Source: Sva-07 sp964592115 (GTDB lineage: Bacteria > Actinomycetota > Acidimicrobiia > Acidimicrobiales > Ilumatobacteraceae). Taken from it: a stretch of DNA of 33,637 nt. The stretch covers positions 1 to 33,637 of the forward strand of contig CAZQCP010000022.1 in the NCBI GenBank assembly GCA_964592115.1, read 5' to 3'. Position numbers and translations under genes: made by a program. Every line of letters begins with the position of its first letter. The first letter of the stretch is position 1. Below are positions 1-6,520 of the stretch, piece by piece. The notes beneath the pieces are model-generated. The model worked only from the letters and a program-made list of their open reading frames with translations, made no database searches and was not told the origin of the DNA.

Positions 1-79
1 CCACATGCAACGGCACACATCATGTTGGCCGGCCTGGCGCTGGTGCGGGTTGCATGTGGTGTCTGACCCCGGATGCAAT
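1..79. repeat. Left-truncated copy of 31-bp inverted-repeat element
   Basis: Positions 49-79 are a 31-bp unit that begins GTTGCATGTGGTGTCTGACC and ends GGATGCAAT. Positions 1-11 are the inner end of the same unit in inverted orientation, cut by the window edge. The 37-bp core between them (12-48), read as reverse complement, matches the core of the element at 15287-15386 at 31 of 37 positions. This is therefore a second copy of that element in opposite orientation. It lies 20 bp beyond the stop codon of the minus-strand zinc-ribbon gene. It could be a REP-like or MITE-like element, or a strong bidirectional terminator hairpin. Confidence 0.85.
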
Positions 80-98
80 CCCGTGACCGCAACGTTGG

Positions 99-287
99 TC
101 AGTCGCCGCGCAGGATCGAGTCGTCGTCGTCTTCGGTGAGTACGAGGTCCCAGCGATCCTGGCAATCCTCACATCGGTAGGCGACGATCTCACCGACCTC
201 CCAGATCCCGTCCTCCGGTGCGGGGGTGAGCAAGAAGCACCGGCCGCCACAATCCACGCAGACGATCTCGGGAGCAGGAACGATCAC
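99..287 (-). CDS. Small zinc-ribbon protein, unknown function
   Basis: This 62-residue protein has two CxxC knuckles, CVDC near residue 10 and CEDC near residue 39, separated by a strand-rich linker. It ends in an acidic DDDD tail. Four cysteines in this spacing suggest a structural zinc ribbon that could bind a protein or nucleic acid, but no specific family is recognised. The GTG start is supported by a CAGACT hexamer (294-299 on the reverse strand) ending 6 nt before it, the leaderless pattern seen throughout this window. It is divergent from rsmD, and the two promoters overlap within 29 bp, so they may be co-regulated. No signal peptide or membrane segment is visible. Confidence 0.7.
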   Translation of the reverse strand: MIVPAPEIVCVDCGGRCFLLTPAPEDGIWEVGEIVAYRCEDCQDRWDLVLTEDDDDSILRGD

Positions 288-303
288 GGTTCCAGTCTGC
301 CCG

Positions 304-309
304 TATCCT
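304..309 (+). promoter_or_regulatory. -10 element of rsmD (TATCCT)
   Basis: TATCCT ends 7 nt before the rsmD ATG. A start site at or next to the A of ATG would give a leaderless mRNA. There is no Shine-Dalgarno sequence. Confidence 0.65.
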
Positions 310-316
310 GCGGCCG

Positions 317-883
317 ATGCGTGTGATTGCCGGTGACCTGGGAGGACGGCGCCTCGTCGCGCCGTCCGGTGTGGCCACCCGACCCACGACCGATCGCGTC
401 CGCGAGGCCGTGTTCAACTCGCTGACGAGCGCCGGGCTGATCGAGGGCGCACTCGTGGCCGACCTGTTCGCCGGCAGCGGCGCCATCGGCATCGAGGCGC
501 TGTCGCGTGGGGCCGAACACTGCGTGTTCGTCGAACGCGACCGTGCCGCACTCGCCGCGCTCGACGAGAACCTCACCACGCTCGGCCTTCGGGATCGGGC
601 GACGGTACGGGCAGCCGACGCATTGACCGCTGTTGCGGCTCTCGATGCCGACATCGTGTTCGCCGACCCGCCCTACGGATTCGACAGATGGGAGGAGCTG
701 ATCACGCGGGCACGCACTGGCCTTCTCGTGGCTGAATCGGGAGCGGAGATCGACGCCCCCGCAGGCTGGAACGTCACCCGCGCCCGCCGCTACGGGCGGA
801 CCCGTGTGACGTTCCTCGAGCGCGACGAGACAGGTGACGCGGAGTCGACGACCACGACGGCAGTAGATTCGCACGAGCCATGA
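317..883 (+). CDS. rsmD: 16S rRNA (guanine966-N2)-methyltransferase RsmD
   Basis: RsmD transfers a methyl group from S-adenosylmethionine to N2 of G966 in 16S rRNA during 30S assembly in the cytoplasm. The 188-residue protein begins MRVIAGDLGGRRL, typical of the family. It has the SAM-binding motif LFAGSGAIGIEALSRGA near residues 50-66, an acidic motif-II region (VERD near 72) and the catalytic DPPY motif at 117-120. Length is normal for the family; the last 20 residues are a low-complexity Thr/Glu tail. The stop overlaps the coaD start as ATGA, so the two genes are translationally coupled. The rsmD-coaD pair is a widespread bacterial arrangement, which supports both calls. Confidence 0.95.
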   Translation: MRVIAGDLGGRRLVAPSGVATRPTTDRVREAVFNSLTSAGLIEGALVADLFAGSGAIGIEALSRGAEHCVFVERDRAALAALDENLTTLGLRDRATVRAADALTAVAALDADIVFADPPYGFDRWEELITRARTGLLVAESGAEIDAPAGWNVTRARRYGRTRVTFLERDETGDAESTTTTAVDSHEP

Positions 884-1386
884 GCAACCTGCGCGTCCTC
901 TACCCGGGCAGCTTCGATCCGATCCACTTCGGCCACGTCGACGTGATCGAACAGGCCAGTGAGCTGTTCGGGCCGGTCGTCGTGGCGATCATGCACAACC
1001 ACGCCAAGACCTCGGGCCTGTTCCCGATCGACCAGCGCATCGACTTGGCACGGGCGGCGACCGCGCACCTTGCGGACGTCACCGTGGAAGCACACACCGG
1101 ACTTGCCGTGCAGGCGGCCGACGAGGCCGGCGCCGACTTCATCGTCAAAGGCCTGCGCACGGCCGCCGACTTCGACATCGAGCAGCAGATGGCGCACAAC
1201 AACCACGCCGTCACGGGCATGCGCACGGTCTACCTGCCGTGTCGTCCCGACTTCGGCTACATCAGCAGCCGTTTCGTTCGCGAGATCGCGAAGTACGGTG
1301 AACCGGTCGATCACCTGGTCCCGGAGACTGTCGCCGCCGCGTTGCACCGGATCTTCGCCAGTGAACCCGACGGTGAGCAGAATTGA
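880..1386 (+). CDS. coaD: Phosphopantetheine adenylyltransferase CoaD
   Basis: CoaD catalyses the fourth step of coenzyme A synthesis: 4'-phosphopantetheine plus ATP gives dephospho-CoA and pyrophosphate. The 168-residue protein has the nucleotidyltransferase signature YPGSFDPIHFGHVDVI at residues 8-23, containing the GH pair that contacts ATP phosphates. It also has the second family motif ISSRFVREIAKYG at 128-140. The usual T in TxGH is H here (HFGH). The start lies inside the rsmD stop (ATGA overlap). CoA made here would feed the phosphopantetheine arm of the acyl carrier protein encoded 2.5 kb downstream. Confidence 0.96.
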   Translation: MSNLRVLYPGSFDPIHFGHVDVIEQASELFGPVVVAIMHNHAKTSGLFPIDQRIDLARAATAHLADVTVEAHTGLAVQAADEAGADFIVKGLRTAADFDIEQQMAHNNHAVTGMRTVYLPCRPDFGYISSRFVREIAKYGEPVDHLVPETVAAALHRIFASEPDGEQN

Positions 1387-1402
1387 GACAGACGAGTCAT
1401 CC

Positions 1403-2005
1403 ATGAGCTACGACGACCGCGACGGCGGCTACGACGATTACGACGACATCGACGACGAGTACCCGGAGCCCGAGAGCGCTGCGGGGTACGTCGGTGACGC
1501 CGAGACCCTGCTGCGCCGGGCCATCGACATCGTCGCCACCGCACCGACGATGCCGCTGTCGTCGTCGCCGCGCATCGACCGCGACGAGATGATCGAGCTG
1601 CTGGAGGAGTCGCTGCATCGCCTGCCCGACGAGCTGCGTCAGGCGCGCTGGATGCTCAAGGAACGCCAGGAGTTCGTCGCCAAGACGCGCCGCGAAGCCG
1701 ACGAGTTGCTCGAAGCGGCGCGAGTGCGCGCCGAACGGATGGTGCAGCGGACCGAGGTCGTCCGCGCCGCCGAACAACGTGCTCGCCAGGTGATGGAGAC
1801 CGCCGAGGCCGACTCGCGCCGGTTGAAGCACGAGACCGAGGACTTCCTCGATCAGCGCCTCGGTTCGTTCGAGATCCTGCTCGACAAGTTGAGCAAGACG
1901 GTCGGTGCCGGGCGCCAGCGGCTGTCGATCGGTGGCGTCCACGACGAGACGAACGCGATCGAAGAAGACGACCCGACCAAGGGGTTCTTCGACCAGGACC
2001 ACTGA
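1403..2005 (+). CDS. DivIVA-like coiled-coil septation protein (SepIVA/Rv2927c-like)
   Basis: The predicted protein is 200 residues. An acidic, Tyr- and Asp-rich N-terminus (DDRDGGYDDYDDIDDEY) leads into a helical domain. From about residue 70 to 170 runs a long Glu/Arg/Ala coiled coil of DivIVA type (KTRREADELLEAARVRAE). Its place directly before DUF177 and rpmF is that of M. tuberculosis Rv2927c (SepIVA), an essential septation factor, so orthology is inferred from context and architecture. It probably acts on the cytoplasmic face of the membrane at poles or septa. An open frame extends upstream inside coaD, but ATG 1403, 16 nt after the coaD stop, fits the neighbours better. Confidence 0.8.
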   Translation: MSYDDRDGGYDDYDDIDDEYPEPESAAGYVGDAETLLRRAIDIVATAPTMPLSSSPRIDRDEMIELLEESLHRLPDELRQARWMLKERQEFVAKTRREADELLEAARVRAERMVQRTEVVRAAEQRARQVMETAEADSRRLKHETEDFLDQRLGSFEILLDKLSKTVGAGRQRLSIGGVHDETNAIEEDDPTKGFFDQDH

Positions 2006-2008
2006 ACG

Positions 2009-2518
2009 ATGTCCGACCCGCTCCGCCCCTTGCGGATCAACGCCGTCGAACTGCTGCGGCAACCCGGCGCGATGCGCGACGTCGAGCTGTCGGTGGCAGG
2101 CGAATCTCTCGACGCGAGCCATGAACGGCTGACCAGTGACATCGACGTCGACCTCACGCTGCGCTCGCTCAACGATGGCATCGAGGTGACCGGCAGCGTC
2201 GCGGTCGAGTGGGCGACGGTGTGTCGTCGTTGCCTCGCTGAGATCGCCGGGCGGGCCGTCGTCGCCGTCGACGAGCTGTACCAGATCCAACGCACCGATC
2301 CCGATGCGTACGAGATCGTCGACGGGCAGCTGAACCTCGCGCCGGTCGTCCGCGAGAGCGCGTTGTTGGAGCTCGACGTCGAGCGTCTGTGCCGAGCGGA
2401 TTGCGCGGGGCTGTGCCCCGTGTGCGGTGCCGACCGCAACGAGGTCGACTGCGACTGCGACACGACCGTGCGCGACGAGCGCTGGGCCGCACTCGAAGGC
2501 TTCACCCCCGACGAGTGA
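2009..2518 (+). CDS. DUF177 (YceD-family) protein
   Basis: This 169-residue protein has the DUF177/YceD layout: an N-terminal beta-rich part, a CRRC pair at residues 72-75, a central conserved acidic segment (VRESALLELDVERLC) and the cysteine motif CRADCAGLCPVCG near 128-140, probably zinc binding. DUF177 proteins nearly always precede rpmF. In E. coli and plants the family has been linked to 23S rRNA accumulation, so a role in 50S biogenesis is likely; it is not an enzyme with a known reaction. The ATG is 3 nt after the preceding stop, implying translational coupling. Confidence 0.9.
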   Translation: MSDPLRPLRINAVELLRQPGAMRDVELSVAGESLDASHERLTSDIDVDLTLRSLNDGIEVTGSVAVEWATVCRRCLAEIAGRAVVAVDELYQIQRTDPDAYEIVDGQLNLAPVVRESALLELDVERLCRADCAGLCPVCGADRNEVDCDCDTTVRDERWAALEGFTPDE

Positions 2519-2633
2519 GCGCGCTGTCCCCGCGCATCGGGCGTTGCGACCGATAACGTGATGCGGCCCTCGCGGGCCAATCACCACGACCCGGCAGCCC
2601 TGCGCCCGGGTGTCACGAACGAGGAAGCGAACG

Positions 2634-2813
2634 ATGGCCGTTCCGAAGAAGAAGACGTCGAAGTCCAAGACCCGCAGCCGCCGGGCGAGCGCTTGGAAGC
2701 TCGATGCCCCAGCACGCAGCCTGTGCCCGCGCTGTGGCAATGCGAAGACCCCGCACGTCGTGTGCCCGTCCTGTGGCTGGTATCGCGATCGCGTCGTCGT
2801 CGACGTCGGCTGA
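2634..2813 (+). CDS. rpmF: 50S ribosomal protein L32
   Basis: This is a 59-residue basic protein beginning MAVPKKKTSKSKTRSRRAS, the standard L32 N-terminus, followed by CPRCG and CPSCG knuckles. It is therefore the zinc-binding form of L32. The ATG has a GAGGAAG Shine-Dalgarno sequence (2621-2627) upstream, one of few in this window. A TAACGT hexamer at 2554-2559 could give a separate promoter and a leader of about 70 nt. That leader contains a GGCCC/GGGCC hairpin (2565-2578), which might allow autoregulation; both are inferences. The location after DUF177 and before plsX is the common bacterial order. Confidence 0.95.
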   Translation: MAVPKKKTSKSKTRSRRASAWKLDAPARSLCPRCGNAKTPHVVCPSCGWYRDRVVVDVG

Positions 2814-2862
2814 TCGTCTGAACGTTTCCGAATCGCACCAGACCGAGCTGACACTGGATTCG

Positions 2863-3852
2863 ATGCTTCCCGTCGCCGTCGACGCCATGGGCGGAGACGA
2901 CGCGCCCGGGCCGATCCTGGCGGGGGCCCACCGTGCAGCCGCGTCCGGCATCCCGGTCGTCCTCGTCGGCCCAGCCGACCTCGATGGACGTGCCACTGCC
3001 GACGGCACGTTGCTCGATCTGATCGAGGCGTCCGAGGTCATCGGCATGCACGACGACCCGGCCCAGGGCGTGCGCCGTAAGAAGGATTCGACGCTCGTCC
3101 GTGCCGCCGAAGCCGTCCGCGACGGGCGCGCGAGCGCCATGATCTCGGCGGGCAACACCGGTGCCACGATGGCCGCCGCGCTGTTGCGGATGGGTCGGAT
3201 CTCCGGTGTCAAGCGGCCCGCCATCGCGACCCCGATCCCCGTGCCCGGTACCACGCCGACCGTACTGCTCGACGCCGGCGCCAACGCCGAGGTCCAACCC
3301 GAGTGGCTCGTGCAGTTCGGCCTGATGGGTTCGGTGTACGCCCGCAGCCGCTTCGGCATCGACAAGCCCCGCGTCGGCCTGTTGTCGATCGGCGAAGAGC
3401 CCGGCAAGGGCGACACGCTGCGCAAGGAGACCCACGAGCTGCTGTCGAGCACAGTTGAGTTGAACTTCATCGGCAACGTCGAAGGTCGCGACATCATGAC
3501 CGACCAGCTCGACGTGTGCGTCACCGACGGCTTCACCGGCAACGTGGTCCTGAAGACGTTGGAAGGTGGCATGAGGGCCATCGTCGGCGCACTGCTCGCG
3601 GCGTTCGCCTCCGAGGAGCACTACAAGCCGCACGCCGACGCCTTGATGCCCGCGCTCTTGCCGCTGTACGAGACGCTGAGTCCTGACACCTACGGCGGCG
3701 CCGTGCTGCTCGGGGTCGACGGTGTGTGCATCATCGCCCACGGATCGTCGGGTGAGTCGGCCATCGGCAACGGCATCGCCGTCGCCCGCGACATGGTCGA
3801 ACAGGACATGGTCGGCGAGATCCGCGCGGCCATCGCCGCCGGTCGCGACTGA
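2863..3852 (+). CDS. plsX: Phosphate acyltransferase PlsX
   Basis: PlsX converts acyl-ACP and phosphate into acyl-phosphate, the donor for PlsY in the first acylation of glycerol-3-phosphate; it is a peripheral membrane enzyme. The 329-residue protein starts MLPVAVDAMGGDDAPGP, the family's N-terminal signature. It carries SAGNTGATMAAALL near residue 100, the glycine-rich DGFTGNVVLKTLEG near 222, and ends with the conserved ILLGVDG/IAHGSS-type segment. An in-frame extension upstream overlaps rpmF and lacks family similarity. A GACACT hexamer ends 7 nt before this ATG and supports the start. The next gene, acpP, encodes its likely substrate carrier. Confidence 0.95.
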   Translation: MLPVAVDAMGGDDAPGPILAGAHRAAASGIPVVLVGPADLDGRATADGTLLDLIEASEVIGMHDDPAQGVRRKKDSTLVRAAEAVRDGRASAMISAGNTGATMAAALLRMGRISGVKRPAIATPIPVPGTTPTVLLDAGANAEVQPEWLVQFGLMGSVYARSRFGIDKPRVGLLSIGEEPGKGDTLRKETHELLSSTVELNFIGNVEGRDIMTDQLDVCVTDGFTGNVVLKTLEGGMRAIVGALLAAFASEEHYKPHADALMPALLPLYETLSPDTYGGAVLLGVDGVCIIAHGSSGESAIGNGIAVARDMVEQDMVGEIRAAIAAGRD

Positions 3853-3900
3853 GCGCCCGGCACCCGCGGTCCGAGCCCCACGCCACCCGTCCCGGGTGTC

Positions 3901-3912
3901 GGTCGGCCGACC
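3901..3912. promoter_or_regulatory. Perfect 12-bp palindrome before acpP promoter
   Basis: GGTCGGCCGACC is a perfect palindrome ending 5 bp before the acpP -10 hexamer, within the expected -35/-10 spacer. A small CACCC/GGGTG hairpin (3884-3898) lies just before it. An operator for a fatty-acid regulator is possible but unproven. Confidence 0.35.
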
Positions 3913-3917
3913 TCAAC

Positions 3918-3923
3918 TACACT
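3918..3923 (+). promoter_or_regulatory. -10 element of acpP (TACACT)
   Basis: TACACT ends 7 nt before the GTG start of acpP. It predicts a leaderless transcript; no Shine-Dalgarno sequence is present. Confidence 0.65.
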
Positions 3924-3930
3924 GCCGCCC

Positions 3931-4215
3931 GTGTCCGACAGCGCTGCCCCACTCGACCGCGACGAGATCTTGAACATCGTCCGCGACCGTCTCGCCGACA
4001 TCTTGGAGATCGAGCCGGCGACCATCACCGAGGGTCAGTCCTTCGTCGACGACCTCGAGGCCGACTCGTTGGCGCTGATCGAGCTCGTCGAGGCCCTGGA
4101 AGAACAGCTCAACGATCGCCTTCCCGACTTCCGCATCGAAGACGAAGACCTCGAGGACCTCAAGACGGTCCGCGACGCCGTCGACTACGTCGCCGAGCGG
4201 GCACACGTCAGCTGA
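3931..4215 (+). CDS. acpP: Acyl carrier protein
   Basis: This 94-residue, strongly acidic protein carries the growing acyl chain in fatty-acid synthesis. The phosphopantetheine attachment motif reads DDLEADSLALIELVEALEE, with the modified serine at residue 46. Four-helix ACP topology fits the sequence. It is slightly longer than typical AcpP (about 80 residues), mainly through the N-terminal SDSAAPLDRD and the insert DRLPDFRIEDEDLED, which is unusually rich in Asp and Glu. The GTG start follows a -10 hexamer by 7 nt. It sits between plsX and rnc, a classic acpP position, although fabD, fabH and fabF are absent here. A role in primary fatty-acid synthesis is likely but a specialised ACP cannot be excluded. 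Confidence 0.92.
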   Translation: MSDSAAPLDRDEILNIVRDRLADILEIEPATITEGQSFVDDLEADSLALIELVEALEEQLNDRLPDFRIEDEDLEDLKTVRDAVDYVAERAHVS

Positions 4216-4224
4216 CCACCGGTC

Positions 4225-4914
4225 GTGACCTCGCCGCCTGCTGATCTCGCGGCGCTGGCGGAGCGTCTCGGTCACGACTTCCACGACCCCGCGCTGTTGC
4301 GCCTCGCGCTCGCCCATCGGTCGTGGTGCGCCGAGACGCCGGGAGCGACGAGCAACGAACGCCTCGAGTTCCTCGGCGACGCGGTGCTCGGTTGGGCGGT
4401 CGCCGACATCGCCTACCACCGCTACGACGTCCCGGAGGGCCAGCTCACCGATCTCCGCAAGAGCGTCGTCAACGCCATCGCGCTCGCCGAGGTCGCCGAG
4501 CAGATCGGTCTCGGCGCCCACATCCTGCTCGGCCGTGGCGAGGCGGCCGCCGGGGGAGCCGACAAGCCGTCGATCCTCTCCGACGCCTTCGAGGCGGTGC
4601 TCGGCGCCGTGTACCTGGACGGCGGGGCGGAGGCGGCATACGACCTCGTGCGGCGGTTCGTCGTGCCGCGCATGCCTGATGACGCCGAGCTCCTCGGCAC
4701 GATCGACCTCAAGACCCACCTCCAAGAGCGCATGGCCAGGGCAGGGCGAGGTGCACCCGAGTACCAGGTCACGTCGAAGGGTCCCGACCACGCCAAGTCG
4801 TTCACCGCCCGCGTGATCGTCGACGGCGAAGTGCTCGGCGAAGGGCGCGGGCGGTCGAAGAAGGCCGCCGAGCAGGCGGCCGCCACCGCCGCCTGCTCGG
4901 AGCTCGATGCCTGA
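4225..4914 (+). CDS. rnc: Ribonuclease III
   Basis: RNase III cleaves double-stranded RNA, including rRNA precursors. The 229-residue protein has the signature NERLEFLGDAVLG near residues 44-56, with catalytic Glu and Asp. A second acidic cluster, ILSDAFEAVLGAVYLDGG, lies near 112-129. A C-terminal double-stranded RNA binding domain (about 155-229) includes KSFTARVIVDGEVLGEG and the basic KKAAEQAAA helix. Length is typical. The GTG start is 9 nt after acpP, and the end overlaps mutM by 8 nt, so acpP-rnc-mutM is probably one transcript. The rnc-mutM-smc order is standard for Actinomycetota. Confidence 0.96.
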   Translation: MTSPPADLAALAERLGHDFHDPALLRLALAHRSWCAETPGATSNERLEFLGDAVLGWAVADIAYHRYDVPEGQLTDLRKSVVNAIALAEVAEQIGLGAHILLGRGEAAAGGADKPSILSDAFEAVLGAVYLDGGAEAAYDLVRRFVVPRMPDDAELLGTIDLKTHLQERMARAGRGAPEYQVTSKGPDHAKSFTARVIVDGEVLGEGRGRSKKAAEQAAATAACSELDA

Positions 4915-5743
4915 GCTGCCCGAGGTCGAGACCGTCCGCCGCGGCTTGGAGCGCCACCTCGTCGGCCGCCGGATCGAACATGTCGCGGTCGGCCGAGAGC
5001 GGGCGGTCAGGCGGACGTCGGCTGATGAGCTCGTCGCCGGACTGACCGACGTGGTGGTCGAGGCCGCTGATCGCCGGGGCAAGTACCTGCTGTCGCCCCT
5101 CGATTCCGGCGACACGTTGATGATCCACCTGCGGATGAGCGGCCAACTGCTGGTGGCGCCGTCTGGCGCCCCGCGTCCACCGCACACGCACGTCGTGATG
5201 TCACTCGACGACGGCAACGAGATGTGGTTCGTCGATCCACGCACGTTCGGCGAGGTCGTCGTGTTCGACCCCGACCGCGTGGCCATCGAGGTGCCCGAGC
5301 TGGCCCTCCTCGGCGTCGACCCGATCGCCGAGCCGTTCGACGTCGCCGTGCTGCGGTCCGCCATCGGACGCACCCGCCGCGCCCTCAAGCCGTTGCTGCT
5401 CGATCAGCACGTGCTCGCTGGGATCGGCAACATCTACGCCGACGAGATCCTCCACCGCGCCCGCCTGCTGCCCGACCGCTCGGCGGCGACGCTCGATCGG
5501 CGCAAGCTGGTGACGCTCCACGACTCGATCGTGTCGGTGCTCGACGAAGCGATCGAGGCCGGTGGCTCGACGCTCGGCGACGCCCAGTACGTCGACCTGA
5601 TGGGCGGCATCGGCACCTACCAGAACGAGCACGGCGTCTACGGCCGGACCGGTCTGCGTTGCACCACCTGCGGCCGCGGCTGGATCCGCCGCACCGTCAG
5701 CGGCGGCCGCAGCACCCACTTCTGCCCCGTGTGCCAACACTGA
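4907..5743 (+). CDS. mutM: Formamidopyrimidine-DNA glycosylase (Fpg/MutM)
   Basis: This bifunctional DNA glycosylase/AP lyase removes 8-oxoguanine and formamidopyrimidines. The 278-residue protein begins MPELPEVETVRRGL, with the catalytic proline at position 2 after Met removal and the essential Glu. It has the conserved lysine in RRGKYLL near residue 57 and the helix-two-turn-helix segment around GIGNIYADEIL. The C-terminal zinc finger reads CTTCGRG through FCPVCQ. All key residues are present and the length is usual. The start overlaps the rnc stop by 8 nt. No clear terminator is visible after it; the following 195 bp before the next possible gene look non-coding. Confidence 0.96.
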   Translation: MPELPEVETVRRGLERHLVGRRIEHVAVGRERAVRRTSADELVAGLTDVVVEAADRRGKYLLSPLDSGDTLMIHLRMSGQLLVAPSGAPRPPHTHVVMSLDDGNEMWFVDPRTFGEVVVFDPDRVAIEVPELALLGVDPIAEPFDVAVLRSAIGRTRRALKPLLLDQHVLAGIGNIYADEILHRARLLPDRSAATLDRRKLVTLHDSIVSVLDEAIEAGGSTLGDAQYVDLMGGIGTYQNEHGVYGRTGLRCTTCGRGWIRRTVSGGRSTHFCPVCQH

Positions 5744-5938
5744 GGGTTCGACGCTCTCTCGCTCGCTGCGCCTGCTCGCTCCGTTGGCGCCGCCTCCGCA
5801 CCACCCGTCACTCGTGCACCGACGGCGTGGCTTCCGGCGTCCTGGATGACGCCTCGAGGCAGTCGTCGCCTCCAGCGACAATCTGGGGACGGCAATATCG
5901 TGATGCGATCTCTCGTGAGGGCGAGACTCGACTCGAGG

Positions 5939-6400
5939 ATGTCAACAACTCGCGGGGCCGAACTCGAAGCCGTCCAAGCAGAGATCGAGGCGCGGCTCGA
6001 CGTCGACGCCCTCGTGGGCTACTCCCTCCGCGGCTGTGACCTTCCAGTCCCCGTGGAACCCTCCATTACGGCGGACACGGTGTCGATCACGATTGCCACA
6101 GGGACAGACCAACGAGTCGACGGCGCCTGCGACGACGGTGGATCCACCGGCTACTTCCTTCCCATCACCATTCCCGGAGGACTCGGCGAGCGGACCATCA
6201 TCCAGACCGGTTGCGATGAACGCTCCGCATGCGGCGACAACCCAGACACTCTCGACGAGCTCCCACTCGTTCGGTCTCAGCTCGTCGGCTGCGTGCCAGC
6301 GCCCTTGACCAACAACGCCACGCCCGCAGTCTTCGCCCTCGACATCTGCGACGACCACACCCTCGCGGAGGATTACGGCGGCCTCGCCCCAAGCACATAG
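5939..6400 (+). CDS. Unrecognised cysteine-containing protein in mutM-smc gap
   Basis: The ORF encodes 153 residues from ATG 5939; an in-frame ATG at 5903 is an alternative. I do not recognise a family. The protein has six cysteines, in the contexts RGC, GAC, TGC, SAC, VGC and DIC, and several short beta-like stretches (DTVSITIATG, GYFLPITIPG). No signal peptide or membrane segment is seen from this start. Third-codon GC is by eye near three quarters, lower than in the neighbouring genes, which suggests a recent arrival or weaker selection. Coding status is uncertain; a promoter-like GAGACT (5923-5928) precedes the ATG by 10 nt. The only long competing frame is an antisense extension from inside smc. 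Confidence 0.45.
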   Translation: MSTTRGAELEAVQAEIEARLDVDALVGYSLRGCDLPVPVEPSITADTVSITIATGTDQRVDGACDDGGSTGYFLPITIPGGLGERTIIQTGCDERSACGDNPDTLDELPLVRSQLVGCVPAPLTNNATPAVFALDICDDHTLAEDYGGLAPST

Positions 6401-6504
6401 TGCTGGCTCAGTGACAGACCGGCGCAGGTGCCCAGCTCGCAGATCAGCTCCCCGCAGCGTCGACGGGGACCTCGACAAAGCGGTCGGTGGGCTTGTTCTC
6501 CGAG

Positions 6505-6510
6505 TAGCTT
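6505..6510 (+). promoter_or_regulatory. -10 element of smc (TAGCTT)
   Basis: TAGCTT ends 10 nt before the smc GTG. This would leave a leader of only a few nucleotides and supports the shorter smc start. Confidence 0.55.
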
Positions 6511-6520
6511 CGGGCCTGCT

